Source: Flavobacterium terrae
GTDB lineage: Bacteria; Bacteroidota; Bacteroidia; Flavobacteriales; Flavobacteriaceae
Assembly (NCBI RefSeq): GCF_900142035.1
Contig: NZ_FQZI01000002.1
Coordinates: 124,001-188,000 of the forward strand
DNA: 64,000 nt
Direction: 5' to 3'
Shown: piece after piece, positions 17,382 through 25,715 of the stretch
Layout of the letters: each line of letters begins with the position of its first letter
How positions within the stretch are numbered: the stretch's first letter is position 1
The notes under the pieces: generated by a model
The model's input: only the letters and a program-made list of their open reading frames with translations
Databases searched by the model: none
What the model was told of the DNA's origin: nothing
Position numbers and translations under genes: made by a program

Positions 17382-19523
17382 TTACAAATTATCTAACTGG
17401 TTCGTTTTCTTGTCATTACTAATGGTCCAAAAGAATCCTACAAAGAAAAATCTGTCGGCAGTAGGTGTAATTGCTCTTCTATTATAAATACCGTTTACAT
17501 CAGGAGTATTTGCATATTCATAACCAAATATATTTTGTGTTCCCAATACATTTGAAATCGAGAAATACAATATTTTTTGTTGTGTTACTAGATAGGCCCA
17601 GTTAAAACTTAAATTATTATACGTTTTCGTTTTTCCATTCATAAAGGCACTTTCATTTGGATTGTTATATGGTCTACCAGAATTGAAAGTATGCGAAAAA
17701 CCTACTTGAGATTTCCATTCTTCAATAAAATATTTAGTCACTAATGAGGCGTTGTGTGTAGCCACAAAACTTGGTGTTACTTGAGATGAATAGTTTTTAT
17801 AATTTCTTTCAGTATCGATGTAAGAATATGACAGCCAATATTCTAGATATTTAATTGATTTTCCATCTCTCCAAAAAACATCTAATCCTTTTGCGTAACC
17901 AATTCCATCGTTATTAAAGTTTGAGTTAAACATTGGCATTGCGCTATTATATTTAACCAAATTGTCATAATCTTTATAATAAAGTTCAGTTCTTAAAGTT
18001 CTTTTGTTTTTAGCATATTGATAATTTAAAATATAATGTGACGCTCTTTCGTTTTGCAAAGACTGATTGTATTTTAAATAGTTTTGATTTGGTGCTTGAT
18101 CAAACATTCCATAAGCAAAAGAGAACTGACTTCCATCGCTAACTTTATACGCTAAAGATGCTCTTGGAGAAATTGATGTTTCATTAAGCAAATTATCATT
18201 CGCTAAACGTACACCTACTTTTGCAGCAAACTCCTTAGAGAAGAAGATGTCAGCTTCAGCATATGTTGCTACAATATTTTGGTTGTAATTAACTTTTGCA
18301 TTCACATTAAAACTTTCGTCAAATTTTGTGATAAAATAATCGGCCCCAAATGACAATTTTACACGATCTGAAAAACTCTTTTTCAATTTTATTTTTAGAT
18401 GAGATGCATGTTCATTATTTTCTATTTGGTCGGAGTTTAATGAAGTATCTGTACCTCCATAACCATAACTTAGTCCAGTTGTTAACTGCCAATTACTTCC
18501 AAATTTACCTTTATACGATGAATTAAAATAAAAATTATTGTTTTTAAGATTTACACGAGTTGGAACTATTGTATTAATAGATTCTTGATTTACATCAAAA
18601 CGAGAAGCATCAAAAGTCGCATACATTTTAAACATCCCAGAATTGAACTTATAACGATAAACTGTTTCTCCCGAAAGCGATTGAAAAGCTCTATTCCAAC
18701 TCACATTTTGAGGAGCAACAGCTTGGTATGGAGCCAAATCTATATAAGCTGTGTTTACACTTACAGAGCTTTTCTCCCATTTTTTGGTATGTCCTAAACC
18801 TAATCCAACTGTCATTAGTGAAATATCGGTTTGTTCTTGCGTTGGTTCTTCAATGGTGTTTAACTGTAAAATACTAGAAAGTGCACCTCCATACTCAGCT
18901 GAATAACCACCTGTTGAAAATGAAATTCCGCTAAACAAGAATGGTGAAAAACGTCCTCTTGTTGGCAAATTATTGGTAGAAGCTCCATAAGGTTGTGAAA
19001 CTCGTAAACCATCAACATACGTTTGAGCTTCATCTGCTTCACCTCCACGAACAAACAATCTTCCACTCTCTCCTACTGTTTGAGTTCCTGGTAAAGTTTG
19101 CAAAGCACCTACAATATCCCCTGCAGAACCAGCCGTTGTCACAATGTCAAGAGGTTTTAATACCGAAACTCTTGCTTTATCCCCAGCCTCAAGAGTTCCA
19201 GCCGTTATCACAACTGCATCTAAAACATTTACACTTGGGCGCATTTTTAGAATTAATCCTTGAGATTTTTCAATTTCTATAGGTAGTTTTAAATCATCAA
19301 AAGCTAGAAATGTAGCTACTAAAATTTGTGAACCTTTTTCATTAGTAGTGAACACAAACTCTCCATTTGAATTTGTCATTATACCATCGTATGTACCTTC
19401 GATATATATATTAACTCCTTCGAGTGGTTTGTTTTTGTTATCGAATACTTTTCCAGAAACTGTTGTTTGAGAAAAGCTAAGAGCCGAAAATAAAGTTAGA
19501 ATAATTGTGGTTGCAGTTTTCAT
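17382..19523 (-). CDS. TonB-dependent outer-membrane receptor
   Basis: 713 residues from the ATG at 19523. A 52-codon in-frame extension is rejected because it covers the promoter and operator. The order is: signal peptide (MKTATTIILTLFSALSFSQ); carboxypeptidase-regulatory-like beta domain (VSGKVFDNKNKPLEGVNIYI); plug domain (VGALQTLPGTQTVGESGRLFVRGGEADEAQTYVDGL); long beta-barrel ending in FFFVGFFWTI then a short polar tail. It takes up a ligand across the outer membrane using TonB energy. No SusD partner follows, so it is not a classical Sus pair and the ligand is unknown. It has the same operator and promoter layout as the LytTR operon and is the best candidate target of that system. Confidence 0.88.
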   Translation of the reverse strand: MKTATTIILTLFSALSFSQTTVSGKVFDNKNKPLEGVNIYIEGTYDGIMTNSNGEFVFTTNEKGSQILVATFLAFDDLKLPIEIEKSQGLILKMRPSVNVLDAVVITAGTLEAGDKARVSVLKPLDIVTTAGSAGDIVGALQTLPGTQTVGESGRLFVRGGEADEAQTYVDGLRVSQPYGASTNNLPTRGRFSPFLFSGISFSTGGYSAEYGGALSSILQLNTIEEPTQEQTDISLMTVGLGLGHTKKWEKSSVSVNTAYIDLAPYQAVAPQNVSWNRAFQSLSGETVYRYKFNSGMFKMYATFDASRFDVNQESINTIVPTRVNLKNNNFYFNSSYKGKFGSNWQLTTGLSYGYGGTDTSLNSDQIENNEHASHLKIKLKKSFSDRVKLSFGADYFITKFDESFNVNAKVNYNQNIVATYAEADIFFSKEFAAKVGVRLANDNLLNETSISPRASLAYKVSDGSQFSFAYGMFDQAPNQNYLKYNQSLQNERASHYILNYQYAKNKRTLRTELYYKDYDNLVKYNSAMPMFNSNFNNDGIGYAKGLDVFWRDGKSIKYLEYWLSYSYIDTERNYKNYSSQVTPSFVATHNASLVTKYFIEEWKSQVGFSHTFNSGRPYNNPNESAFMNGKTKTYNNLSFNWAYLVTQQKILYFSISNVLGTQNIFGYEYANTPDVNGIYNRRAITPTADRFFFVGFFWTISNDKKTNQLDNL

Positions 19524-19544
19524 GGCTTTGTTTATTTGATGAAG

Positions 19545-19552
19545 CAAAATTG
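19545..19552 (-). promoter_or_regulatory. -7 box CAATTTTG of the TonB-dependent receptor gene
   Basis: Matches TAATTTTG of the LytTR operon promoter in seven of eight bases and lies at the same distance (31 bp) from the repeat pair. Transcription start would be near 19538, 15 nt before the ATG. Confidence 0.55.
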
Positions 19553-19583
19553 CAATCTCAATCACAAAAATTAAATTAATAAT

Positions 19584-19617
19584 TACCGAATTGTAGAATT
19601 TTGATACCGAATTGTAG
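19584..19617 (-). promoter_or_regulatory. Perfect direct repeats, probable LytTR binding site (receptor promoter)
   Basis: TACCGAATTGTAG occurs at 19584-19596 and again, identically, at 19605-19617 (21-bp period). The same motif, less perfect, lies upstream of the LytTR operon. Confidence 0.7.
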
Positions 19618-19660
19618 CTTTTAGGATATATATAATTCAAAATAGATAGAAGACATTTAA

Positions 19661-19668
19661 TATCTTTG
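19661..19668 (+). promoter_or_regulatory. -7 box TATCTTTG for the YCII-domain gene
   Basis: Exact TAnnTTTG. It overlaps a TTG (19666) that would otherwise be a possible start, so the ATG at 19684 is preferred. Confidence 0.6.
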
Positions 19669-19683
19669 AATAAAATCAATCAG

Positions 19684-20142
19684 ATGAAAAAAATATTAAT
19701 CTTACTATTTACAATTAGCAGCATAACAATTGCTGCTGCTCAAGAAAAACTTGAACCTTATGACGAAAAATTAGCTAAAGAATTAGGAGCGGATGAATAT
19801 GGAATGAAAAGCTATGTTTTTTGTATTTTAAAAACTGGAAGCAATACTACTTCAACTGTAGAAGAGAAAAAGAAATACTTTGAAGGGCATATGGAAAATA
19901 TAAATCGTCTAGCAAAAGAAGGTAAATTAGTTGTTGCAGGGCCATTCATGAAAAATGACAGGAATTATAGAGGTATTTTTATTTTTAATTGTAAAACTGT
20001 TGAAGAAGCTCAAAAATTAGTCGAAACAGATCCAGCAGTTCAGGCAAAAATATTTGAAGCAGAATTAACTCCTTGGTATAGTAGCGCTGCATTAATGCAA
20101 GTTTCTAGCAATCATGAGAAACTTGCTAAAACAAAGCTTTAG
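19684..20142 (+). CDS. Exported YCII-related domain protein
   Basis: 152 residues. A signal peptide (MKKILILLFTISSITIAAAQ) precedes a YCII-like ferredoxin-fold domain. The visible parts are YVFCILKTGSNTTSTVEEKKKYFEGHMENINRLAKEGKLVVAGPF, with the histidine typical of the family, then YRGIFIFNCKTVEEAQKLVETDPAVQAKIFEAELTPWY. YCII proteins are small dimeric putative enzymes of unknown substrate, usually cytoplasmic; here a signal peptide places it in the periplasm. It is divergent from the TonB-dependent receptor and followed after one base by the YjbR-family gene. Confidence 0.8.
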   Translation: MKKILILLFTISSITIAAAQEKLEPYDEKLAKELGADEYGMKSYVFCILKTGSNTTSTVEEKKKYFEGHMENINRLAKEGKLVVAGPFMKNDRNYRGIFIFNCKTVEEAQKLVETDPAVQAKIFEAELTPWYSSAALMQVSSNHEKLAKTKL

Positions 20143-20143
20143 T

Positions 20144-20494
20144 ATGAATATTGAAGAGTTACAACAAATCTGTAAATCATTACCGCATGTTACTGAAGAT
20201 ATAAAATGGGGAAATGACTTGTGCTTTTGTATAGCAGCCAAAATGTTTTGTGTTGTGGGATTAAATCAATCCCCAACATCAGCTTCTTTTAAAGTTTTAG
20301 ATGAAGAATTTGAAGTACTTTCTACCAGAAAAGGGTTTATTCCTGCTCCCTATGTAGCTCGTTACAAATGGGTTTTGGTCGAAGACATCAACAGACTTTC
20401 AACACGCGAATGGAAACATTATGTTACACAATCGTATAACCTGATAAAAGATAAATTACCCGCAAAAATTAAGAAAGAACTTAGCCAAATTTAG
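20144..20494 (+). CDS. MmcQ/YjbR-family protein
   Basis: 116 residues from the ATG at 20144, one base after the previous stop; an upstream in-frame ATG would overlap that gene by 29 bases. The family pattern is clear: CKSLPHVTEDIKWGNDLCFCIAAKMFCVV, then FKVLDEEFEVLSTRKGFIPAPYVARYKWVLVED, then EWKHYVTQSYNLIKDKL. The fold resembles a winged double-stranded DNA-binding protein, but no function is established. The gene order YCII then YjbR suggests simple co-transcription. Confidence 0.85.
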   Translation: MNIEELQQICKSLPHVTEDIKWGNDLCFCIAAKMFCVVGLNQSPTSASFKVLDEEFEVLSTRKGFIPAPYVARYKWVLVEDINRLSTREWKHYVTQSYNLIKDKLPAKIKKELSQI

Positions 20495-20555
20495 TTTTAA
20501 GCTAATTATTTTCAATTTTTAACTTTTTTTAAAATACTTTTTGAGGTTGAGTACC

Positions 20556-20563
20556 TACTTTTG
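20556..20563 (+). promoter_or_regulatory. -7 box TACTTTTG for the ClC/HPP pair
   Basis: Exact TAnnTTTG, 27 bases before the ATG at 20590. No well-spaced -33 element is visible. Confidence 0.5.
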
Positions 20564-20589
20564 TAAAACTTACATTGGTAGAATCAATT

Positions 20590-21867
20590 ATGATGAACAA
20601 AACAACTCAACTCAGAAAAGATCATAAAAAAATTACTTTACAAAAACTGATTATAGCTTCGGTATTAATTGGATTTTCAGCAGCTTTTTTGGCGGTTTCT
20701 TTAAAAAAATTGACTGAACATTACGAAGAAATATTATTTCATAAAGCAAATGCCAATTGGCTATTATTTTTAATCTTTCCTTTTTTCGGATTGTCAATAA
20801 TATATTTTTTGCGTGAGTATCTCTTCAAAAAGAAAGAGAACAAAGGTATTAAGGAAATTTTTGAAAGTACAGGTTCTCCAACCAAAAGACTTCCTGGATA
20901 TAAAATCCCATCTCACTTTTTTAACGGATTACTGACTGTAATTTTTGGAGGTTCAACCGGAATAGAAGTTTCTACAGTAGTAGCTTCAGCTGCTATTGGA
21001 TCAGTTGCTCAAAAAAAAGAAAATGTTTTTAAACGCCATAAAACAGAATTGGTCTGCGCAGGAATTGCAGCAGGAATTACAGCTTTATTTAATAGTCCAA
21101 TTGCAGGTATATTATTTTCTTTTGAAGTAATTTCAAGAAAAATATCACGTTTTTACTTAATTACAATAGCTATCGCAGTGTCTGTTTCTTATGGGTTTAT
21201 TCTACTCCTTGATGAAAAACCACTGTTTGAAGTAGCAATAACAACTTGGTATCTAAAAGCATTTCCCTATTTTATATTATTAGGATTATTAGCAGGTGTA
21301 AACTCGGTTTATCTTACTAAATGCGTCATCTACATAAAATCAAAATTTGCAGAAATAGAAAAACATACTACTAAAATTATCATTGGTTCATTAATTATTA
21401 GTTTTTCACTTCTATTATTACCTCAATTGTATGGTGAAGGATATCATGCTGTAAAAGAGATTTTTTTTAATGCTGAAAACATAACATTGACCTATTCCTT
21501 TGGTCTAACTGTATTAGGCATTTTACTTTTAAAGCCAATTATCACATCAGTAACATTAGCTTCTGGAGGAGACGGTGGTGTATTTGCTCCAAGTATGTTT
21601 TTAGGTGCTTTCTTAGGGTTATTATTAGCAGTAATTTTAAATACGTTTTTTAAAGCTGATGTTATTCCCATCAATTTTATGGTCATAGGTATGGCCGCAA
21701 CGCTTAGCGCTAGTATACATGCTCCTTTTACTGCTTTATTTTTGATATGCGGATTAATTAATGACTATACACTTTTTGTTCCAATTTTAGTTGTTTGCTT
21801 GATATCTAAAACTACTGCACAATTAATTTATCCTTATACTGTTTACTCTTATCAACCTAAAAATTAG
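20590..21867 (+). CDS. ClC-family chloride channel or transporter
   Basis: 425 residues with about ten hydrophobic segments. ClC selectivity-filter regions are recognisable. GGSTGIEVSTVVASAAIGS takes the place of the GxEGP loop, with Ile-Glu retained but Pro replaced by Ser. GGDGGVFAPSMFLGAFLG is the GxFxP loop. ALFNSPIAGILFSFEVI carries the glutamate-bearing segment that follows the N-helix region. No CBS domains follow, as in most short bacterial ClC proteins. The anion preference (chloride, nitrate or fluoride) cannot be told. It is followed three bases later by an HPP-family membrane protein, suggesting joint anion handling. Confidence 0.87.
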   Translation: MMNKTTQLRKDHKKITLQKLIIASVLIGFSAAFLAVSLKKLTEHYEEILFHKANANWLLFLIFPFFGLSIIYFLREYLFKKKENKGIKEIFESTGSPTKRLPGYKIPSHFFNGLLTVIFGGSTGIEVSTVVASAAIGSVAQKKENVFKRHKTELVCAGIAAGITALFNSPIAGILFSFEVISRKISRFYLITIAIAVSVSYGFILLLDEKPLFEVAITTWYLKAFPYFILLGLLAGVNSVYLTKCVIYIKSKFAEIEKHTTKIIIGSLIISFSLLLLPQLYGEGYHAVKEIFFNAENITLTYSFGLTVLGILLLKPIITSVTLASGGDGGVFAPSMFLGAFLGLLLAVILNTFFKADVIPINFMVIGMAATLSASIHAPFTALFLICGLINDYTLFVPILVVCLISKTTAQLIYPYTVYSYQPKN

Positions 21868-21870
21868 TTA

Positions 21871-22485
21871 ATGCCCACAAAACATATTAAAAAAGGTTAT
21901 CAAAAGACAAAATACATTCTTTACAAAGAAACTTTAGTTGATTTTCAAGAACATTTTTGGGCCTTTACAGGTGCTTTCATTGGTATGGGTATTATTGCTT
22001 ATTTACAATATAATGCTTTTCCAAAAGAAGATTTTGTATTTCTTATTGGTTCCTTCGGAGCTTCTTGTGTTTTGGTTTATGGAGTAATTCAAAGTCCATT
22101 GGCACAGCCAAGAAATTTAATTGGTGGCCATGTCATATCTGCAATTGTAGGGGTTACAATGGCTAAAATTTTCCCTGACACTATTTGGTTAGCTTCTTCG
22201 CTAGCAGTGGCAGCAGCCATTGTTTTAATGCAAATAACAAAAACATTACATCCACCAGGTGGTGCCACAGCTTTAATAGCAGTAACAGGATCCCCAGCTA
22301 TTTTAAAATTAGGTTATTGGTATGTTTTAACACCCGTATTATCAGGAGCTATAATACTACTATTAGTTGCTCTTATCTTTAATAACATGACAAGTAATAG
22401 ACAATATCCAACTAACAAAAAGTTTACAAAATTTAAAAAAAGAATTAGCAATCGTATAAGTTTAAACAAAAAGAATATTCATTAA
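21871..22485 (+). CDS. HPP-family integral membrane protein
   Basis: 204 residues with four hydrophobic segments (about 30-48, 54-72, 85-125 and 148-170). The family name-giving motif is present in ITKTLHPPGGATALIAV near residue 127. Other marks are FLIGSFGASCVLVYG and SPLAQPRNLIGGHVISAIVG. HPP proteins of cyanobacteria and chloroplasts have been linked to nitrite transport. The basic C-terminal tail (KKFTKFKKRISNR) faces the cytoplasm by the positive-inside rule. It is translationally close to the ClC gene (3-base gap). A role in anion passage is inferred from family and neighbour. Confidence 0.85.
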   Translation: MPTKHIKKGYQKTKYILYKETLVDFQEHFWAFTGAFIGMGIIAYLQYNAFPKEDFVFLIGSFGASCVLVYGVIQSPLAQPRNLIGGHVISAIVGVTMAKIFPDTIWLASSLAVAAAIVLMQITKTLHPPGGATALIAVTGSPAILKLGYWYVLTPVLSGAIILLLVALIFNNMTSNRQYPTNKKFTKFKKRISNRISLNKKNIH

Positions 22486-22501
22486 TATTTATAATCTAAA
22501 G

Positions 22502-22891
22502 ATGCTGAAAATTAACAAAATACATCACATAGCTATAATTTGTTCAGATTACGAAAAATCAAAACATTTTTATACTCAGATTTTAGGTTTGAATATAATT
22601 CAAGAGGTGTATAGAACCGAAAGACAATCTTATAAACTGGATTTAGCAATTGACGATAATTATGTAATCGAGTTGTTTTCTTTCCCTAATCCTCCAAAAA
22701 GAATTTCCAGACCAGAAGCAAGTGGATTAAGACACTTAGCTTTTGAAGTAAACAATGTAGAGGAAGCTAGAAATTATTTACTTTCGCATTCAATAGAATC
22801 AGAAACAATAAGAGTTGATGAGTTTACCAATAAGGAGTTCTTTTTTATTGCTGACCCTGATAATTTACCAATCGAATTTTACCAAAAATAA
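22502..22891 (+). CDS. VOC-superfamily (glyoxalase-like) protein
   Basis: 129 residues. Two beta-alpha-beta-beta-beta units are present. The first starts KIHHIAIICSDYEKSKHFYTQILGLNII and the second GLRHLAFEVNNVEEARNYL, ending NLPIEFYQK. The metal-site positions His (HHIAI), Glu (VIELFSF), His (RHLAF) and Glu (IEFYQ) are all retained, so it is probably a metal-dependent lyase, isomerase or dioxygenase-type enzyme. It resembles the YaeR/SMU1112c subgroup, annotated as lactoylglutathione-lyase-like, but glutathione is not expected in this bacterium. Its stop lies one base before the next gene. Confidence 0.85.
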   Translation: MLKINKIHHIAIICSDYEKSKHFYTQILGLNIIQEVYRTERQSYKLDLAIDDNYVIELFSFPNPPKRISRPEASGLRHLAFEVNNVEEARNYLLSHSIESETIRVDEFTNKEFFFIADPDNLPIEFYQK

Positions 22892-22892
22892 A

Positions 22893-23774
22893 ATGAAAAA
22901 ATTATTTTTTACAATTACTATTCTGTGTAGCCTAGCATCACAAAGTCAAAGTTTTAATGACCGATTTAAAATTTTAATGCAATTAGGTTCAGATGCTAAA
23001 TCAATGGATAATCTATTTAAGGAGTGGAAACAAAAAGAACCTTCAAATCCTGATTTATATATTGGCGGATTTAATTTTTATTACCAAGAAGCAACTAAAG
23101 AAATACTTAGCTTATCTCCATCACCTACAAGCAATCCTCAACTTGAATTAAAAGATTCAACAAACAATACTGCCGCTTACTTAGGAGGTCAGAAAACTCA
23201 AAACGATTCTTTATTCAATATTTCTCAAAACTTTTTAGTTGAAGGACTTAAAAAAAATCCAAAAAGATTAGATATGAGATTTGGCAAAATATATGCCCTG
23301 GGAACATTCAATAGATTTAATGATTTTACCAGAGATTTACTTGAGACTTTAGAATACTCAAAAAAAATAAATCACAAGTGGTTATGGTCAAATAATGAAC
23401 CTGTAAAAGATGAAATTAATTTTCTAAAAGCTGCTGTTCAAGATTATCAAAATACATTGTATAAAAATAAAGAAGACGGGAACATGCTTGAAATAGCAGA
23501 AAAAATGAATACTATTTTCCCTAATGATGCTATTATTTTATGTACTCTTGGGTCAACTTATTTAATGGACAATAAGCTTGAAAAAGCATTGCCTATATTT
23601 GAAAAGGCTTATAGTTTAAAACCAGACGATAACATAATTATCAATAATCTTGCGTTATCCTATTTTAATTCAAAAGATTATAAAAAAGCAAAACGCTTGT
23701 TTACTATTTTACTTGAAAAAGGAGATGAAAATCAAAAAACACTTGCTAAAGAGAAACTTAAACTCATAGAGTAA
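22893..23774 (+). CDS. Exported TPR protein
   Basis: 293 residues from the ATG at 22893; a 26-codon extension into the VOC gene is rejected because the signal peptide (MKKLFFTITILCSLASQSQS) begins here. The mature part has a central hydrophilic region, with KTQNDSLFNISQNFLVEGLKKNPKRLDMRFGKIYALG at about 110-145. C-terminal TPR units follow: ILCTLGSTYLMDNKLEKALPIFEKAYSLKP and IINNLALSYFNSKDYKKAKRLFTILLEKG. It should be periplasmic and act in protein-protein contact. No specific partner is visible; it starts one base after the VOC stop. Confidence 0.75.
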   Translation: MKKLFFTITILCSLASQSQSFNDRFKILMQLGSDAKSMDNLFKEWKQKEPSNPDLYIGGFNFYYQEATKEILSLSPSPTSNPQLELKDSTNNTAAYLGGQKTQNDSLFNISQNFLVEGLKKNPKRLDMRFGKIYALGTFNRFNDFTRDLLETLEYSKKINHKWLWSNNEPVKDEINFLKAAVQDYQNTLYKNKEDGNMLEIAEKMNTIFPNDAIILCTLGSTYLMDNKLEKALPIFEKAYSLKPDDNIIINNLALSYFNSKDYKKAKRLFTILLEKGDENQKTLAKEKLKLIE

Positions 23775-23823
23775 ATGTTATTAACAAAACCAAAAACAGA
23801 AAAATAAAATCTAAAATTATAAT

Positions 23824-23831
23824 TAACTTTG
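23824..23831 (+). promoter_or_regulatory. -7 box TAACTTTG
   Basis: Exact TAnnTTTG match 22 bases before the ATG at 23853. Confidence 0.55.
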
Positions 23832-23852
23832 CCCTTTCAATAATACAATCTT

Positions 23853-24389
23853 ATGATTTACAAATTTAGAGTCATATTAGACGCAGAGGAGGATATTTTT
23901 AGAGATATCGCCATAGATGAAAATGATACTTTAGAGGATTTACACAATTCGATAGTAAATTCTTTTGATTTTGACGGCATGGAAATGGCTGCGTTTTATA
24001 CTTGTGATGACAAATGGAATCAAGATGAAGAAATTCCTCTATTTGACACAGGTGACAATCCAGGCGAAGGACTAACAATGGCTGACTACCTTCTTTCAAG
24101 TACATTTGATAAAGAAAATACAAAAATGATTTATGTATATGATTTTTTCAATATGTGGACATTCTTTGTTGAACTTGCTGCCATTGAAGAAGCAGAAGCT
24201 GGTGTTAGTTACCCTGACTTATTATTTTCTCATGGTATTATGCCAGTGACAGCTCCAGACAAAGAATTTGCTTCCGAAAAAGATGATTTTGGAAACGAAT
24301 TTGAAGACGATTATGATGAAGAAGACTTCGACATGTTTGAAGGAGATGATTCTTTCGAAGATTATGGATTCGAAGATAATTGGAACTAA
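23853..24389 (+). CDS. PRiA4_ORF3-like domain protein with acidic tail
   Basis: 178 residues. The fold called plasmid pRiA4b ORF-3 / IS1096 TnpR-like is recognisable from YKFRVILDAEEDIFRDIAIDENDTLEDLHNSIVNSFDFDGMEMAAFY, then YVYDFFNMWTFFVELAAIEE. The C-terminal 45 residues are extremely acidic (FGNEFEDDYDEEDFDMFEGDDSFEDYG), perhaps for interaction with basic partners. Despite the historical family name, there is no sign of an insertion sequence here: no terminal repeats and no transposase. Homologues are common as single chromosomal genes in Flavobacteriia. Function is unknown. Confidence 0.75.
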   Translation: MIYKFRVILDAEEDIFRDIAIDENDTLEDLHNSIVNSFDFDGMEMAAFYTCDDKWNQDEEIPLFDTGDNPGEGLTMADYLLSSTFDKENTKMIYVYDFFNMWTFFVELAAIEEAEAGVSYPDLLFSHGIMPVTAPDKEFASEKDDFGNEFEDDYDEEDFDMFEGDDSFEDYGFEDNWN

Positions 24390-24408
24390 AAAAATAAAAA
24401 ATTATTCT

Positions 24409-24450
24409 AGAACCAAGATTTAAGATTATTCTTTTTTCTTGGTTCTTTTA
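24409..24450 (+). terminator. Terminator after the PRiA4_ORF3-like gene
   Basis: AGAACCAAG (24409-24417) and CTTGGTTCT (24438-24446) form a perfect 9-bp stem with a 20-base loop, followed by TTTT. Confidence 0.7.
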
Positions 24451-24468
24451 TCTAAAACAATATCAAAA

Positions 24469-25527
24469 ATGATAAATCTTTTTAACACACATATTGATAA
24501 TCTTTCAATTCACAGAGTTGGAAATAAAAGCCGAAATGAAGCTATTTTTATTTCTGAGCAACCTTACGGATTAAATGATGAGATAATGCCTTTACTAAAA
24601 GAGTTTTTCTTTAAACCTTTTAGAAGTGGTGAAGAAAACTACTATCAATTTGCACATGATGTTGATTTAGAATACAACGAAATGTACAACTTGGCTTCAG
24701 AGATTTTCAACAATCCAAGTAATGTACATGAAGTTTCTAAAAAAATTACAAAACATTTATTTGAGCAGTCAAACCATCCACATATTAAAAATGGTGAAGT
24801 ATACGTAGCTTACTTAACAAATGTAAGCATAGATAATAAAACTGTTGATGCAATAGGTGTTTTTAAAAGTGAAATTAAATCTGATTTCCTTCAATTTGAA
24901 GAGAAAGAAACTAACCTTGAAATGATTTTGCAACAAGGAATCAATTTGCAAAAACTAGATAAAGGCTGTTTAATTTTTAACTACAAAAAAGAAGAAGGTT
25001 ACAAAATCCTAACCGTAGATAGCAATCGATACGATGCTCGTTATTGGTTAGAGCATTTCCTTTCGGTTGATGCATTTCAGGATGAAAACTTCATGACTAA
25101 AAAATATTTAAAATTTTGTCAGGATTTTGCTAAAGATGTTGTTTTACCAGCCGAAGATAAAAAAGAAGAAGTTTTATTCATGAATCGCGCGGTAAATCAC
25201 TTTGCTAAAAATGATAATTTTGAAGAAACTAATTTCTTAAACGAAGTAATTGACAATCCTGACTTAATATCGGAATTTAAAAATTACAAAGTAGATAAAG
25301 GTGAAAAATATAGTATTGAAGATTTAACAACATTCCCAATTGCTAATGCTGCAGTTACAGATGCTCGCCGAAAAATGAAAAATGTTATTGAACTTGATAC
25401 AAATATTCAAATTAAACTAGACTTTGTTAATCCAGAAAGTGCCGAGAAGTTTGTAGAAAAAGGCTGGGACGAAGAAAAACAAATGTACTATTACTTGGTA
25501 TATTTCAACAAAGAACAAAAAAGTTAA
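24469..25527 (+). CDS. Nucleoid-associated protein, NdpA/YejK family
   Basis: 352 residues from the ATG at 24469; ten more upstream codons are open but contain the terminator tail. The family pattern is INLFNTHIDNLSIHRVGNKSRNEAIFISEQPY at the start, HIKNGEVYVAYLTNVSID in the middle, and RRKMKNVIELDTNIQIKLDFVNPESAEKFVEKGWDEEKQMYYYLVYF at the end. Related proteins are abundant cytosolic nucleoid components of unclear activity. It stands as a single gene between two intrinsic terminators. Confidence 0.85.
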   Translation: MINLFNTHIDNLSIHRVGNKSRNEAIFISEQPYGLNDEIMPLLKEFFFKPFRSGEENYYQFAHDVDLEYNEMYNLASEIFNNPSNVHEVSKKITKHLFEQSNHPHIKNGEVYVAYLTNVSIDNKTVDAIGVFKSEIKSDFLQFEEKETNLEMILQQGINLQKLDKGCLIFNYKKEEGYKILTVDSNRYDARYWLEHFLSVDAFQDENFMTKKYLKFCQDFAKDVVLPAEDKKEEVLFMNRAVNHFAKNDNFEETNFLNEVIDNPDLISEFKNYKVDKGEKYSIEDLTTFPIANAAVTDARRKMKNVIELDTNIQIKLDFVNPESAEKFVEKGWDEEKQMYYYLVYFNKEQKS

Positions 25528-25556
25528 TTCTATTTCCTAATTAATCTTAATAATCT

Positions 25557-25590
25557 AATCCTCAACACTTAACGTTGAGGATTTTTTTTT
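25557..25590 (+). terminator. Terminator after the nucleoid-associated protein gene
   Basis: AATCCTCAAC and GTTGAGGATT are perfect reverse complements with a 7-base loop and are followed by nine T. Confidence 0.9.
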
Positions 25591-25595
25591 AATAA

Positions 25596-25628
25596 TTTGT
25601 ATTTATTTAAAGAATTTTCTTATATTTG
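25596..25628 (+). promoter_or_regulatory. Promoter of the 83-residue zinc-ribbon gene
   Basis: -33 TTTG (25596-25599) and -7 TATATTTG (25621-25628) are separated by 21 bp, a full two-part match to the Bacteroidota consensus. The leader to the ATG at 25716 is about 80 nt. Confidence 0.6.
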
Positions 25629-25635
25629 ATTCATT

Positions 25636-25668
25636 AAAGTGTATTTTATCGATTTTATTATACACTTT
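25636..25668. repeat. 9-bp inverted repeat at the start of the leader
   Basis: AAAGTGTAT (25636-25644) and ATACACTTT (25660-25668) are perfect reverse complements around 15 bases. It lies immediately after the predicted transcription start, so it could be an operator or a 5' mRNA hairpin. Confidence 0.5.
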
Positions 25669-25715
25669 GTCGAAATTTGTATACTTTTACATAACTAAGC
25701 TGTAATACACTAATT

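Noticed and set aside
23853..24389. Insertion-sequence passenger gene
   Set aside because: The family name recalls IS1096, but there are no terminal inverted repeats, target duplications or transposase nearby.
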